Of a stretch of DNA of 64,000 nucleotides, positions 1-11,699 are shown piece by piece. How positions within the stretch are numbered: position 1 is the first letter of the stretch; the number at the start of each line of letters is the position of its first letter. The position numbers and the translations under genes were made by a program. Location: assembly GCA_947044405.1 (NCBI GenBank), contig CAMRHE010000018.1:6457501-6521500 (forward strand), given 5' to 3'. The stretch comes from Leptodactylus fallax (Eukaryota; Chordata; Amphibia; Anura; Leptodactylidae). The notes under the pieces were generated by a model. It was given only the letters and a program-made list of their open reading frames with translations, did no database searches and was not told the DNA's origin.

Positions 1-2788
1 CAACCAACAGCACTTTTAACAGCCATGTAAGCTCTTTCCAATAGTGCCTGTGGTTGGTTTATACAACAGAACTTCCACTCAAGGACAAATATTAAAGGCT
101 ATATCAACCTTCACAAATATTTATGCATTGTTTCAATTAATCTAAAATGAAAAAAGTGCAGCAGCGTTGTAGTTGTCACTAAATATAGCTTAATGGGTAT
201 ACAGAACCATTTAAAGATATGCGTTTATATAGTTACATTCTATAAATAAATCCTGTGTCACACACCATTCCATCTGTCCCCTACATTTGTTAATGTCCAT
301 TTGGTAGATTATAGTTTTCCTTCACTGAAACTGCCTATATGATGTTATAGGGATAGTTCATGACATAGTAAAATACACCTCTGAGTAATTTACATTTTTT
401 TTTCATATGGCAATGCGCTTTCCGGTATACTGGGGGTGTAGCCATGCCTGGTGGAATATATTCCATATACCAAATTTGATAATTTGCATATGGAATAAAA
501 GTTTAAATTCTTAGCTGCACACTGCACTTTGACACATGAATTTAGAGGCATAGCTGTAGGTATGTGCAGTACGTCAGTAACAGCACCTATAACAGCATAT
601 AAGTGGTTAAAAAGCAGACTCCCTTTAAGCATGAAAGTAATAAAGAGAAATTGACTGTGAAGGTGAACATTCCCTTTAATACAAACATGTAGGACATATA
701 CAAAAAATACCCATTGGGTAAAATCAAAGTGTAGTCTAGATATGTGAAAATAGTCAGTTCACTATGACCGAAAATCTGTGCAATCATAGACAAAGCAAGC
801 ATCCTGCACCAAAATGTATAAAGGATTATGGAAAAAATAAGTTTCTAAAACTTTGAACACTGCAACCTGGTGTCTTGCTTTGGTTTGTCTATGAAGGACC
901 AATACATGCATGGGGACATATATATTTATGTGTATAAATATCTAACCCAGGAATGTACAGATGCAAATATAATGAATAAAGTACACTTGCATGACCATGT
1001 TTCTATATTCACATAATGGAGTTTGCATATGTGTGAACCATGGTCTACAATTACCATTCTGGTTTTTAGAAAAGCTCCGATCATCAGATACTTCAAAATA
1101 ATTGTTGATCCTATCAAACCAGATTAGCTTCAAGAGAGGTCTCGCTCCAGCATCGCCCTTGTCTACAGCAGCACTTCAAAGTCTCTTGAGTTCAATTAAA
1201 ATTGGATTAGATGTGACTGTCTTCCATAGGATAGCACCTTAAGTAGTATCACTAGTTACCATGACCACCTACCCTCAGACATTATCAGCTCAAGTAAAAA
1301 CAGTGGTAATATAGAAATTATTACATAGCTATATAGTCATAGAAGGCTAATGATTTTTACCGAGAGGTTAGCCATCACATAAAAGCAGCTCTAACAGACT
1401 TATAAATTTCACTGGAGAATATATTACCTAGTAGGCACGTATCCTTGTGCCATCCGTGCCGTTTGACCACAGACCCAGCACATGGCCATGGCCATGGCCA
1501 TGTGCATGTAGCCTAAAATGGACACTTTAGGCAGGGACATGTTTAGAAGGCTACTCCCCAGCAGTATAAAAGCATGGTCCTGGTTTATTCACAAAAAAAT
1601 TAGCGTCAGGTTCCTTTTAGCCTGTTGCATTTAGAGAAAGGGAGGAAAAAAAAACAAAAAAAAAAAACATTGGGGGAGATTTATGAAGCATGATGCATTC
1701 AACGGCAGTCTTCAAATCCCCTGCGCCGGTGGAAGGTGCAGTGCAAAAACACCAACTGCAACAATTTATGAACTGGAATTTAAAAAGTCATAAGCTCGAG
1801 GTTTGACTTTTTTACATCCGGAACATGGGGTAGAAAGCATAATAATTATACAACATTGTGTGAGATAGAAAAGTGATGCAGAAGAAAGAGATAGGAAAAA
1901 GTGTGTTTAAAATAACTGAAATAAAAAAAAAAAAAAATTTAAATTAATGCAGTGAAACCACAGACAATGGTGTATAGATCTGGGAGGATATTATTGGGTA
2001 TGTAATGTGGACTAGTAGGTAGTTTGCAACATCTGATGTCTTCTCTCCAGATTACAGGAGGAGATGATAACGCTCCAGCAAATGATGTATCAGCTCATTT
2101 TATCTTATCACTGTGGGGCTGGGTGACAATGAAGTTCATATTTCACTAGATCCCATTGAAGACTGGGAAAATTACTTGACCTCTTGACCTGAAATTTCAC
2201 AAGAGGACAAAAATGCTTCTTCTGCAAGGCAATGCAATTTTTCAGGTGTCAACCTTTAGTCTGGCTTTAAAAATTAATTTCATTTATATTAACCAATGCT
2301 ATTGATATTTTCTTAGGATGCCATTTGATACACGAAGCAGAGAATGGCAAATTGATGTAGCCTTAGATGGGTAAAACTATTTCTTTGAAAGCTTATGTGG
2401 CAAGACAGATTTACAGCAAGCAAAATTCCTATTTCATTGCGTAATATTTGTGCTGGATGAAGGCACCTAGAAACTCCAGTCTGTAAATATTTCAGACTGT
2501 CGTAACTTGCTGTTTTGTTTCAAATCTTGATAAACTTTAAGATAATAATGGAGTGAAAAAAAAATGCATCAAGCCAACGGAAACCCACAAATGAAAGCCA
2601 TAAGAATAGGAGAGCCTATCAGGGAGAACATAGTGGAAATTTAACATGCCACAGTGGCATGCACATGGCTACCATGTTTGGTATGTAACACTAAAAGACA
2701 AACTAAAATATATAATTTTATACCAGCTTATTGATAAAACTATTAAAGCCTAAATCCTAACCTTTCATTTCCAACACATGGAGCTATC
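1..2788. other. AT-rich intronic DNA, nothing recognised
   Basis: Only A-runs (1646-1668, 1922-1937) and a short CATGGC repeat (1481-1502) stand out. Open frames here are short and featureless. Confidence 0.6.
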
Positions 2789-2790
2789 TA

Positions 2791-4413
2791 CAGTAGGTCC
2801 GAAAAGTATTCAGACCCCTTTAAATTTTTCACTATTTGTTTCATTGCAGCCATTTGCTAAAAGCAAAAAAGTTCACTTTATTTCTCATTAATGTACACTC
2901 AGCACCCCATCTTGACAGAAAAAAAAACAGAAATGTAGATAATTTTGCAAGTTTATTAAAAAAAGAAAACCTGAAATATCACATGGTCATAAGTATTCAG
3001 ACCCTTTGCTCAGTATTGAGTAGAAGCACCCTTTTGAGCTAGTACAGCCATGAGTCTTCTTGGGAATGATGCAACAAGTTTTTCACATCTGGATTTGGGG
3101 ATCCTCTGCCATTCTTCCATGCAGATCCTCTCCAGTTCCGTCAGGTTGGATGGTGAACGTGGGTGGACAGCCATTTTCAGGTCTCTCCAGAGATGCTCAA
3201 TTGGGTTGAGGTCAGGGCTCCGGCTGGGCCTGACAAGAATGGTCACAGAGTTGTTCTGAAGCCACTCCTTTGTTATTTTAGCTGTGTGCGTAGGGTCATT
3301 GTCTTGTTGGAAGGTGAACCTTCGGCCCAGTCTGAGGTCCAGAGCACTCTGGAAGAGGTTTTCTTCCAGGATCTCTCTGTACTTGGCCGCATTCATCTAT
3401 CATTCAATTGCAACCAGTCGTCCTGTCCCTGCAGCTGAAAAAAAACCCCCATAGCATGATGCTGCCACCAACATGTTTGTATTGGGCAGGTGATGAGCAG
3501 TGCTTGGTTTTCTCCACACATACCGCTTAGAATTAACACCAAACAGTTCACTCTTCGTCTCATCAGACCAGAGAATCTTATTTCTCATAGTCTGGGAGTC
3601 CTTCATGTGTTTTTTTGGCAAACTCTATGCGTGCTTTCATATGTCTTGCACTGAGGAGAGGCTTCCTTTGGGCCACTCTGCCATAAAGCCCCAACTGGTG
3701 GAGGGCTGCAATGATAGTTGACTTTGTGGAAGTTTCTCCCATCTCCCTACTGCATCTCTGGAGCTCAGCCACAGTGAACTTTGGGTTCTTTACCTCTCTC
3801 ACCAAGGCTCTTCTCCCACGATTGCTCAGTTTGGCTGGACGGCCAGATCTAGGAAGAGTTCTGGTCGTCCCAAACTTCTTCCATTTAAGGATTATGGAGG
3901 CCAATGTGCTCTTAGGAACCTTGAGTGCTGCAGAAATTCTTTTGTAACCTTGGCCAGATCTGTGCCTTGCCATAATTCTGTCTGAGCTCCTTGAGCAGTT
4001 CCTTTGACCTCATGATTATAATTTGCTCTGACATGCACTGTGAGCTGTGAGGTCTTATATAGACAGGTGTGTGCCTTTCCTAATCAAGTCCATTCAGTTT
4101 AATTAAACACAGCTGGACTGCAGTGAAGGAGTAGAACCATCTCAAGGAGGATCAGAAGGAAATGGACAGCATGTGAGTTAAATATGAGTGTCACAGCAAA
4201 GGGTCTGAATACTTATGACCATGTGATATTTCAATTTTCCTTTTTTAATAAATTTGCAAAAATATCTACATTTCTGTTTTTTTTTCTGTCAAGATGGGGT
4301 GCTGAGTGTACATTAATGAGAAATAAAATGAACTTTTTTGCTTTTAGCAAATGGTTGCAATGAAACAGAGTGAAAAATTTAAAAGGGGTCTGAATACTTT
4401 CCGTACCCACTGT
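2791..4413 (-). mobile_element. Tc1-like DNA transposon (inactive)
   Basis: The element is 1623 bases, flanked by TA (2789-2790 and 4414-4415). It has long inverted repeats: the left one holds gtattcagacccctttaa and gctgagt-type blocks near 2886-2920, and the right one holds their reverse complement at about 4285-4395. The arms are roughly 200 bases with inner and outer conserved blocks, as in IR/DR-type Tc1 elements. A broken transposase lies inside on the minus strand. Confidence 0.93.
3010..4013 (-). pseudogene. Tc1-like transposase, frameshifted
   Basis: Translation would start at ATG 4013-4011 (MRSKELLKELRQNYGKA...). It needs a frame change within about 40 codons to continue as ARHRSGQGYKRISAALKVPK, the paired-like helix-turn-helix region. 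A second frame change falls near 3600, and there is an in-frame TAG at 3397-3399. The DDE(34) signatures survive in pieces: WSDETK, QQDNDPTHTAK and [11 protein letters not shown]. The GRPAKLSNRGRRALV hinge between the two DNA-binding subdomains is also readable. Full family members are about 340 residues, so almost the whole gene is present but cannot be translated. Confidence 0.93.
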
Positions 4414-4470
4414 ATATATGTATGTATACAGATGCAAACACAGTAAGGTGGCTTTTAAAGAAAGTCAATT

Positions 4471-4833
4471 AAAAGGGGTTGTCCGGAGACATAAAAAGTT
4501 GTGAAAATTAATAAAAAGCTTACTAACACACTACTATTCTCAATACTGTCTTAATTCCCAAACAGTTCCATGTTATTTCCCCTGTGTTAGTGACGTGTGA
4601 AGAGGGTTGGCTAGGACAGTTCATAAAGCTAGGCCACCCATCTCCTCCATCACTGATGCAGAGAGACTGGGAAGGTGAAAGACTCAGCATCTGAACTAAG
4701 ACAGTCAGCCAGACCGTAAGATCTGGAATTGGGACTTTGGGGCAGTATTCAGAATGAAAATATATTATCATGCATTGCTCATTATAATTTGGGCATCACA
4801 AAAGTAACTTATTTCCCTGGATAATTCCTTTAA
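4471..4833. mobile_element. Inverted-repeat frog element ('aaaggggttgtccgg' family)
   Basis: It begins aaaaggggttgtccggagac and ends ccctggataattcctttaac, which is an imperfect inverse. It shares this plan with 28425-28766, 34297-34661 and 62722-63081. Confidence 0.6.
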
Positions 4834-5380
4834 CCTTATTGACACCATGCAGATTATGCAGTAGGTGAAAAACACGCTTCATAATAAGACTCTTTGGACC
4901 CACAAACTATCACACAGATGAAACCTTTAACCTCCAGATACACTTCTGTAAAAGTGGTAAAAAGATGGCTTGCTCACCTGATTTAAAAGAATACTCAAAC
5001 ATCCACTTTTAACAGTAACATTACACACATACTTTGTATTATGTTACATTGTGCAATGAAGATCGTTCCAGTGTTCCATGAAGAGATCACTACCTTTTTT
5101 CACGTTTTAAAGAAGCCTTACTGCGTCTGTGACTGACTGACAGCCATTTAAGAAGGAGTCTCAGATAGGCTTTGAAAAGATAGAGGAGTTGGAAGTTTGT
5201 CCTACTGTCTCCACATCCCTGCCTAAGAATCCCTGATTCTAAGCAGGTCACTATCAGAATATTATCCCCAAGTATTAAAGAATACATGTTAAGAGGACGT
5301 TATTAAAGGTGTAGCATCTTCTTAACAAGGCTGTGTGTGACTGAAACTATTACTATCCACACAGTAGTGCTATCACAGTC

Positions 5381-5393
5381 ACTGATCAAATGG
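5381..5393 (+). repeat. Target-site duplication, left copy (actgatcaaatgg)
   Basis: A 13-bp direct repeat, identical to 6409-6421, directly abuts the left end of the hammerhead repeat element. Confidence 0.8.
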
Positions 5394-5501
5394 CATTATG
5401 GGAAAGGAGCTGGGGAGCTCATGCGCCCTCTATTGGATGTAACAGATCCTCAATTTGCTTTTGACTCACCGAGCCTTGAGACAGCAAAAGGGATCTTAGC
5501 C

Positions 5502-5579
5502 AAGCCAATTTCACTTATCTGCATACAGCGCTGTTTCCGGATTGTTGTCCTTCATCAGTACAGAGCAAAGTGAATTGGC
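5502..5579 (-). ncRNA. Type I hammerhead ribozyme motif, minus strand (unit 1)
   Basis: This copy has the same core and arms as unit 2, exactly 312 bases away. A minus-strand transcript cut at both sites would release a 312-nt monomer that could in principle be circularised. Confidence 0.78.
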
Positions 5580-5813
5580 TGGCTTAGTGGGAGGCAATGA
5601 GTGGGTTAGGGACAAGAATCTCTCACATTGAGGAGAGCACCAGTGAAGGTGTGTAGAGATTTTAATTGCCTTTCGCCCTCTACTTAGCATCTACATATCA
5701 CAAGGCATTATGGGAAAGGAGCTGGGGAGCTCATGCGCCCTCTATTGGATGTAACAGATCCTCAATTTGCTTTTGACTCACCGAGCCTTGAGACAGCAAA
5801 AGGGATCTTAGCC

Positions 5814-5891
5814 AAGCCAATTTCACTTATCTGCATACAGCGCTGTTTCCGGATTGTTGTCCTTCATCAGTACAGAGCAAAGTGAATTGGC
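5814..5891 (-). ncRNA. Type I hammerhead ribozyme motif, minus strand (unit 2)
   Basis: This is the reverse complement of the motif at 6123-6200: tttcc, then ggattgttgtcc, then ttcatcag, flanked by the same pairing arms. I see no differences in the core. With the copy 312 bases to its left it brackets one complete unit on the minus strand. Confidence 0.78.
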
Positions 5892-6122
5892 TGGCTTAGT
5901 GGGAGGCAATGAGTGGGTTAGGTGAGTCAAAAGCAAATTGAGGATCTGTTACATCCAATAGAGGGCGCATGAGCTCCCCAGCTCCTTTCCCATAATGCCT
6001 TGTGATATGTAGATGCTAAGTAGAGGGCGAAAGGCAATTAAAATCTCTACACACCTTCACTGGTGCTCTCCTCAATGTGAGAGATTCTTGTCCCTAACCC
6101 ACTCATTGCCTCCCACTAAGCC

Positions 6123-6200
6123 AGCCAATTCACTTTGCTCTGTACTGATGAAGGACAACAATCCGGAAACAGCGCTGTATGCAGATAAGTGAAATTGGCT
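6123..6200 (+). ncRNA. Type I hammerhead ribozyme motif, plus strand
   Basis: The core CTGATGA lies at 6145-6151 and GAAA at 6166-6169. Stem II is GGA (6153-6155) with TCC (6162-6164) around the loop CAACAA, closed by an A-G mismatch at 6152/6165. Stem III is ACAGC with GCTGT (6169-6178), with no loop, leaving GTA as the cleavage triplet with A6179 unpaired. Stem I pairs 6139-6144 with 6180-6185 (one G-U). After an internal loop it continues as TCACTT (6130-6135) with AAGTGA (6187-6192), then AGCCAAT (6123-6129) with ATTGGCT (6194-6200), leaving one bulged A. All invariant core bases are present. The weak points are the mismatch at the base of stem II and the loopless stem III, which in other short-stem-III hammerheads favours cleavage as a dimer. 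Confidence 0.8.
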
Positions 6201-6408
6201 TGGCTAAGATCCCTTTTGCTGTCTCAAGGCTCGGTGAGTCAAAAGCAAATTGAGGATCTGTTACATCCAATAGAGGGCGCATGAGCTCCCCAGCTCCTTT
6301 CCCATAATGCCTTGTGATATGTAGATGCTAAGTAGAGGGCGAAAGGCAATTAAAATCTCTACACACCTTCACTGGTGCTCTCCTCAATGTGAGAGATTCT
6401 TGTCCCTA

Positions 6409-6421
6409 ACTGATCAAATGG
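6409..6421 (+). repeat. Target-site duplication, right copy (actgatcaaatgg)
   Basis: This is identical to 5381-5393. The sequence after it (gagaagagca) is unrelated to the element, so this marks the insertion boundary. Confidence 0.8.
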
Positions 6422-8179
6422 AGAAGAGCAGACATACTCATGTATACTGTATAGGCTAATGAATTCTAGAAAGAAGATAATGCCAATACTTGAGGCCATG
6501 TAATACTAAGTTATAAATAATGTTATCCAGAAAGTTAATATATTAAACTCCTGTTACTACTGAAACGTTTAGGAGAGTAAAGTGATTCCAGAAGTTCACC
6601 ACAAAATTGGAAATAAATCAACAGATACTTCTGTCCTCATATACTACCTCTCACAGAGGGTGGTTAGGACATAGCCTGGCTGATTTTCCAAAATAAATAC
6701 TATAAATCCCTTTCAAAGCATCCATCCTTAAAATTGTTAAAGGCATCCCCCAACACAGATTACAAAATCAATATTACCAAATCTACTGATAAAAGCCTTA
6801 CCATTGGTATAAACAAGAGTATTAGCTCTGCAGATATAAGAGTTACTTTCAAAGTACTGGGGCCTACAGTATATCAAGTTTGCTACCCAAAAATCTTATG
6901 TTTTTAGTACAAAGTCAATATATGAAAATAATAAGACGGCAAAATCTATACCCATGTATACATTGGATTTAAAAATTAGCTAAAAAGTGTGTACTGTTAC
7001 ATGCTGTTACAAAGCTGACGCTGAATCTGCCCTAGCACTAGAGATATTGATGCCATTAATTTCAGATACCAATATTCCTGCACTGTCAGAGGGGCTGGCT
7101 TCACAGCTCAACATCATTGCTGGGTGGTGAGGAGCACCCCTTTCAAAGTTAAAGACTACAGAAGTGTACCGTCAGGAGGGCGTCCCTCACTGCTCTGCAA
7201 TGACTCTCTCACAGAGCAGGTATATATGTAGCCTAAACGAATGGCACCAGTATCTCTGAATTCAGCACTTTTCAGCTTTGCAACACTCCTGATGTTAGTG
7301 GATATGAAAGGTCCTCTTTGAGGCCCAAGTACTTTTACACTTTTGTAAAAGAGAAAAGACAAAAAAAAAAAAAAGTTAGGTCCATGCACATGACCTTGAG
7401 CAGGGTACAGGTCAGTGAAAACTGAACGGATGTTACACAGATTTATATCTATGTGCTGTCCAACAGTTTCATTGGCCCATACAAAATGAATAAATAGGCT
7501 GAGTTGTCAAAATGGACAGATATAGAACCATATATTCTGTCTCTTTTCTACGGTCCTGACACAGATCCATAAAAACTATGGATGCCATATGGGGATATAG
7601 ACATGAATGGGACCATATATTATCCACAATTACAGACCCCAAATTGCAGATAATATGGCTGCAATCTACAATCATGTGCAGAGGGTCTTATACTGAATTT
7701 CCCACAGAACTATATATCAATCTGACCAGCCCTCTTGCTGTATAGCTGCTGCCCAGAGAACGGACTGTATTTTTAATGTGCTGGGAGATATAGATATAGA
7801 TAACCCTAAACCCCAATAATAAATTATCCTAATTAATTCTGTTTTTAACATCTCATACATCATGATTATGAAATAAGTATGTTTCGATCCAAGGGGAGAT
7901 ACAGCGCTAAAATGCTGTGGAACAATACTACAAGAAGAGAACTCTCTAGTACCTTACGCTTGGCACATGCCTGAATCCTAATGACTGTAGTGCTGTACAC
8001 TAAATATAATAAGGAAAAAACAACTTCCCATAAAAGCGAGATACAATAGACCTGGAAGCTCTGACGGATGTTGCACTGTACAGTGTTCATTATTTGTGCC
8101 TCCTTATCTCAAATACCACTTCATTTTAGAGAGAATGTAATAATAAAACTCTCATCTATTATCCTCTTACTGATCTAGT
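6422..8179. other. AT-rich intronic DNA, nothing recognised
   Basis: No gene, transposon end or ordered repeat was seen apart from short A-runs. Confidence 0.55.
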
Positions 8180-8680
8180 CAAGTGGAAATGGTTAATAAC
8201 ATGCTACAAATTGAAGTTCAATCACCTAATTTCCTTTTTTCTTTTTTTATAACCAATCTGCATTAAAATATTACCTGGAAATATAATTTGTTTTACAGGC
8301 AAGCGGGTGCTGTATTTATGGAGGCTATGGACATTAAGTGTTTTGAGCCCTAGTATTAAATATATCCAATGTTTCCTTTATCTGGAGTGCTAAAACATGA
8401 TCTCATTTTATTACAGTGCAATAATACAAGGGGCTTATCTTAGTGAACACAGGGCCATCAAGTCAGCCTAATAGTAGGCATTATACAATAGGTCATTTAT
8501 CTTGTTTTCAAATTTTTGGTTGCAATGGTTGGTTTATGAATTGGTACATTATTGTGGATGAAATTGCCGCCTATTTAAAAAAGTTAATCTGTTTACAAGC
8601 CGGCTTATCTTTAAATGCCAGAGCTATTAGGGAACATGTCCATAACTGTCAAGAAAAGTGAATTAAGGGAAAGTAGGGAA
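8180..8680. promoter_or_regulatory. Candidate conserved noncoding element A
   Basis: Complex, repeat-free sequence with AT-rich homeodomain-type words (ttaataac, gcattaaaat, gttaatctg, gaattaagg), two cttatc GATA-type sites, and gccgcc near 8565. It has no coding frame that looks conserved and no transposon ends. The call is a judgement on texture and on its position in the mab21l2 regulatory intron. Confidence 0.35.
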
Positions 8681-9710
8681 TATTACACAAATAAAAGCCA
8701 TAATGATTTAAGACTTCTCTCTGTAAGTAGACTGGAGCTGGATCATAAAATGTCTTTACAATTGTACAGTTTTTAGCAAAGTATGTAATAGAGCCGCTTT
8801 GCTTATTGGCTCCTGGTACAGAACATTCATCACTCCTGCTTGTTTACCAACCAAGTAATGTGTGTTTTTACTGTTCAGATCAAGTCATACCATTTATTTT
8901 ACCAAAGTACATGTGCCAACCAGAATGACCGCAGCAAACAGAACTTCTTCCGACTGATGTACTCATCGAAACACCTCAAACATCTGGGGATGTGTAATGT
9001 ACTGCCAAAATGTGTTATGTAAAATAATTCTTTGTTTCACCAGCACTTCCAGACATCACAAATGTATCAAGTTTATATCATTATAAGAATGCTAAGCATT
9101 TGTTGAAATATGTCAAGTAAATACAAAGTGTGGTATGAGGTTCAGAAACCACATGATTGGTTGTGTAATGGGTCAGCCCCTCGTGCCTTATGTCGCAGAT
9201 GACAGAGGGGTCAGGAGTGGATAAACAGCATATGGTTGACTGTCTTCCTTTGATGTCTCATGTCAGACATGTTGGCACCAATATGCTCTAGTTTTGCAAT
9301 TCTATTCTTCTCAGCCATATCTTCTTCCATCAAACCACATGATCACGTCACACTAATCTATTTAGTACCAAATTAAAAATCAAAAGACATGGTTGATATA
9401 GAATTTACACCATTGTACATGAATACAGTAATACATTTGTAGGTAAAGTTGGTGCACCCATCAATTTTATTATTTTCCTGGGTGAGCAGTTTGACCACCC
9501 AGTACCCAATGATAGTATGGCAAAAAAAAAAAAAAAAAAACCCTCTGTAGATCGTAAAAACCATGTCTAATGACTCACACTGGTAGAGATGCCATTCCAC
9601 CAAAATCAAGAAAGACTTCCTAGTGACAATATTGTATACGAAAAAACAGGGGGTACATATAATGTATGCTGACATAAAATGCACCGGTCACACCAATAGA
9701 AGATGTAAAA

Positions 9711-9880
9711 GGATTCAGTGTATGCCGCGCTCCAGTCATATATTCCTGTCATCGTTTATCAGCAAATGAGTTTATCAAATTAATGAGGCCGCAGACAAAT
9801 GGGCTGAGTAATGAGAGCGCTTATGAATGTGGCCCAAGTTCTGCTCCACTGATGATCACATCAAAGTGACAGAGAAGAAC
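9711..9880. promoter_or_regulatory. Candidate conserved noncoding element B
   Basis: Dense motifs in 170 bases: tttatcagcaaatgag, tttatcaaattaatgagg, gctgagtaatgag and gatcacatcaaag (TCF-like). No repeat similarity seen. Confidence 0.4.
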
Positions 9881-11699
9881 AAAAAAAAGGGCTATCCTTA
9901 CATCTCTCGCTCACAAAAGCCACAACCAAAACATTTGTTCATACAGACTGCGCTTTTAGACATTTGTTCTCTTCTTAACTGTAATTGGGGGTTAACAAAT
10001 TACATTGGGATTTTAGGATACAATCTACATGTGGAGGGGACTGTGAAAACAAAGCATGGTATATTACAAATAGATCATAAATTACAGATTACTAGAAGAG
10101 AGTGCACACCATGGTGGAAGCACTACAAGTGGACCTGTCATCTGAATGTGCAGCCTTGTTTCAGGGGAGCACATTACAGGGACAAGTCTACTCCAGTATT
10201 AGACCAAACAGCACAAAAGATTCTGGGCAAAACACAATTAGGCTAATAGAGTCTAATAAGGATATAGCAGACTAAAGTATCTCATCATGGAGCAGAGTTT
10301 ATAGTTGATGCTACAGTGGATTTTGGTGTAAAATTTACATTTTGCTATTGATTTGCTGTGAATTTCAACCCTCTACATTGAAAAGTGGTGAAATCTGCTG
10401 CAGAAACTGACATGTAACTATTCACAGGATATGCCATAATTGTCTGATAGATGTTTGTCCCACCTCTGAAAACCGCACCTCTCTCTAAAAGAAGCCCTCC
10501 CAAGTATCCATTGCCCTGCTACTTAAGTGACCACGATCTCTCTAAAGACGACGACTTTCAGCTATGGTTTGGCTGTATGGAAACTGTGTAGCTTCCATAA
10601 CTCTCATAAAAGTGAATGGGAGTCAAGGAAATGGTGCATAACAGTGAGCTATGCTGTTTCCATTAGTCTTATTCATTTCCAGCTGAAAGTCTTCTAAGAT
10701 AGGTTGTGGTTAAGAAACTAGTGAGAAATGGAGGCTGAAACATGTCATTTTTTTCACTGATTTTTTTGCTACGCCTTTGTGGTTTTAGTTTCATAATATC
10801 TAAACGGAAGTATTTCCGCAGGTGAAATTGACATGCTGTGTTTTTCAGAAACACCTGCATTTTTGAAAATGCAGCTTTTGCAGCATTTTTCTGCAATGTG
10901 TGGGTGGGATTAGCTAGAATCTTATTCACTTTGCTGGTACTGTAAAATGCAGCATTTTTTTCTGCTGCGTTACCGAAATGTGCAGCCTTATGCCTTATTG
11001 TCTCCCTATACTCTTAAGATAACGAGAATCTGCATAAGGCTGCCCTTCAACTGAGATCTCATAAAAGGTAAAGGGAAGTCAGCACTTTTTTTTATGTTCT
11101 GCAGGAGATAGGTAGGGGATCATTGTGCACTAGACTGTCCTGTTACAAGGATGACATGGAGACATCTCTAAAAGAGAGACCACTTTACTCTATTTTTGTA
11201 CCCCAGATCCTTGAAAACCTTGATGTAAAACATTGTTCAGGATTTTGTAATTTGCAATGTGCTTTTAACCTCTCTTTCTCTCAAATGACGCCTTATCCCA
11301 AATGATACCATATGCCAAACAGGCTGTTTGATTATTGGCCAGACAAACATATTTGGTAAAGAATACAAAGTCTGTCTATACAACTAATGCCAGGAATTAA
11401 GAGTATCACTGGATAAAGGGACAGGAGAACATTATACTAACAGCCCAGATCAAAAACTTTCCTTTTAAATGCTATGATGACACAGCATTGTATAATGAAG
11501 CTAAACTGATGTGTTCACATTTATTGAGCGTTTTCAGTCAATCCCATTTTTTTTTTCGCTATGGTGGAAGCTGAAACCTTGCACACAATGGGGAATCATC
11601 CCTTTGTAAGCAGGCTCACAGCTTAGCCTTACTTTAAAAAGTAACTTTGCTCTATGTTATGAGTTATTCATCTGTGACAATTTCTGGAGTCCAAATAAA
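9881..11699. other. Intronic DNA with a dispersed repeat fragment
   Basis: About 10310-10440 (cattttgctattgatttgct and nearby) resembles about 61600-61700, so a low-copy dispersed repeat is likely. The 139-codon open frame at 9827-10246 is not convincing as a gene. Confidence 0.4.

Larger units (their letters stand above)
5394..6408. mobile_element. Retrozyme-like element: inverted arrays of 312-bp hammerhead units
   Basis: The element is about 1015 bases and is bounded by a 13-bp direct repeat actgatcaaatgg (5381-5393 and 6409-6421). Inside, a 312-bp unit recurs: ggcattatggg starts at 5392 and again at 5704, and gagtcaaaagc starts at 5924 and again at 6236. The first two units face the minus strand (the second is truncated) and the last two face the plus strand (the second is truncated). 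The orientation switches at about 5921/5922. The copies look almost identical, so the insertion is probably young. There is no coding capacity. The long target duplication and the inversion suggest target-primed reverse transcription with twin priming. Each complete unit core holds a hammerhead ribozyme fold, listed separately. Small tandem hammerhead retroelements (retrozymes) are known in plants and animals and are thought to use another element's reverse transcriptase, such as Penelope-like elements in animals. Calling this one a retrozyme is inference. Confidence 0.8.

Noticed and set aside
1481..1502. Short CATGGC repeat forming overlapping palindromes
   Set aside because: Only about four 6-bp units. 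It is too short to interpret beyond a local tandem duplication.
8954..8972. Possible hammerhead core (ctgatg...gaaac)
   Set aside because: The base after CTGATG is T rather than the invariant A, and no stem I/III partners or tandem copies were seen.
9827..10246. 139-codon plus-strand open frame
   Set aside because: Composition is ordinary for translated intronic DNA. It has no domain, no splice context and no promoter. Chance frames of this size are expected in 64 kb, and part of it overlaps an enhancer-like block.
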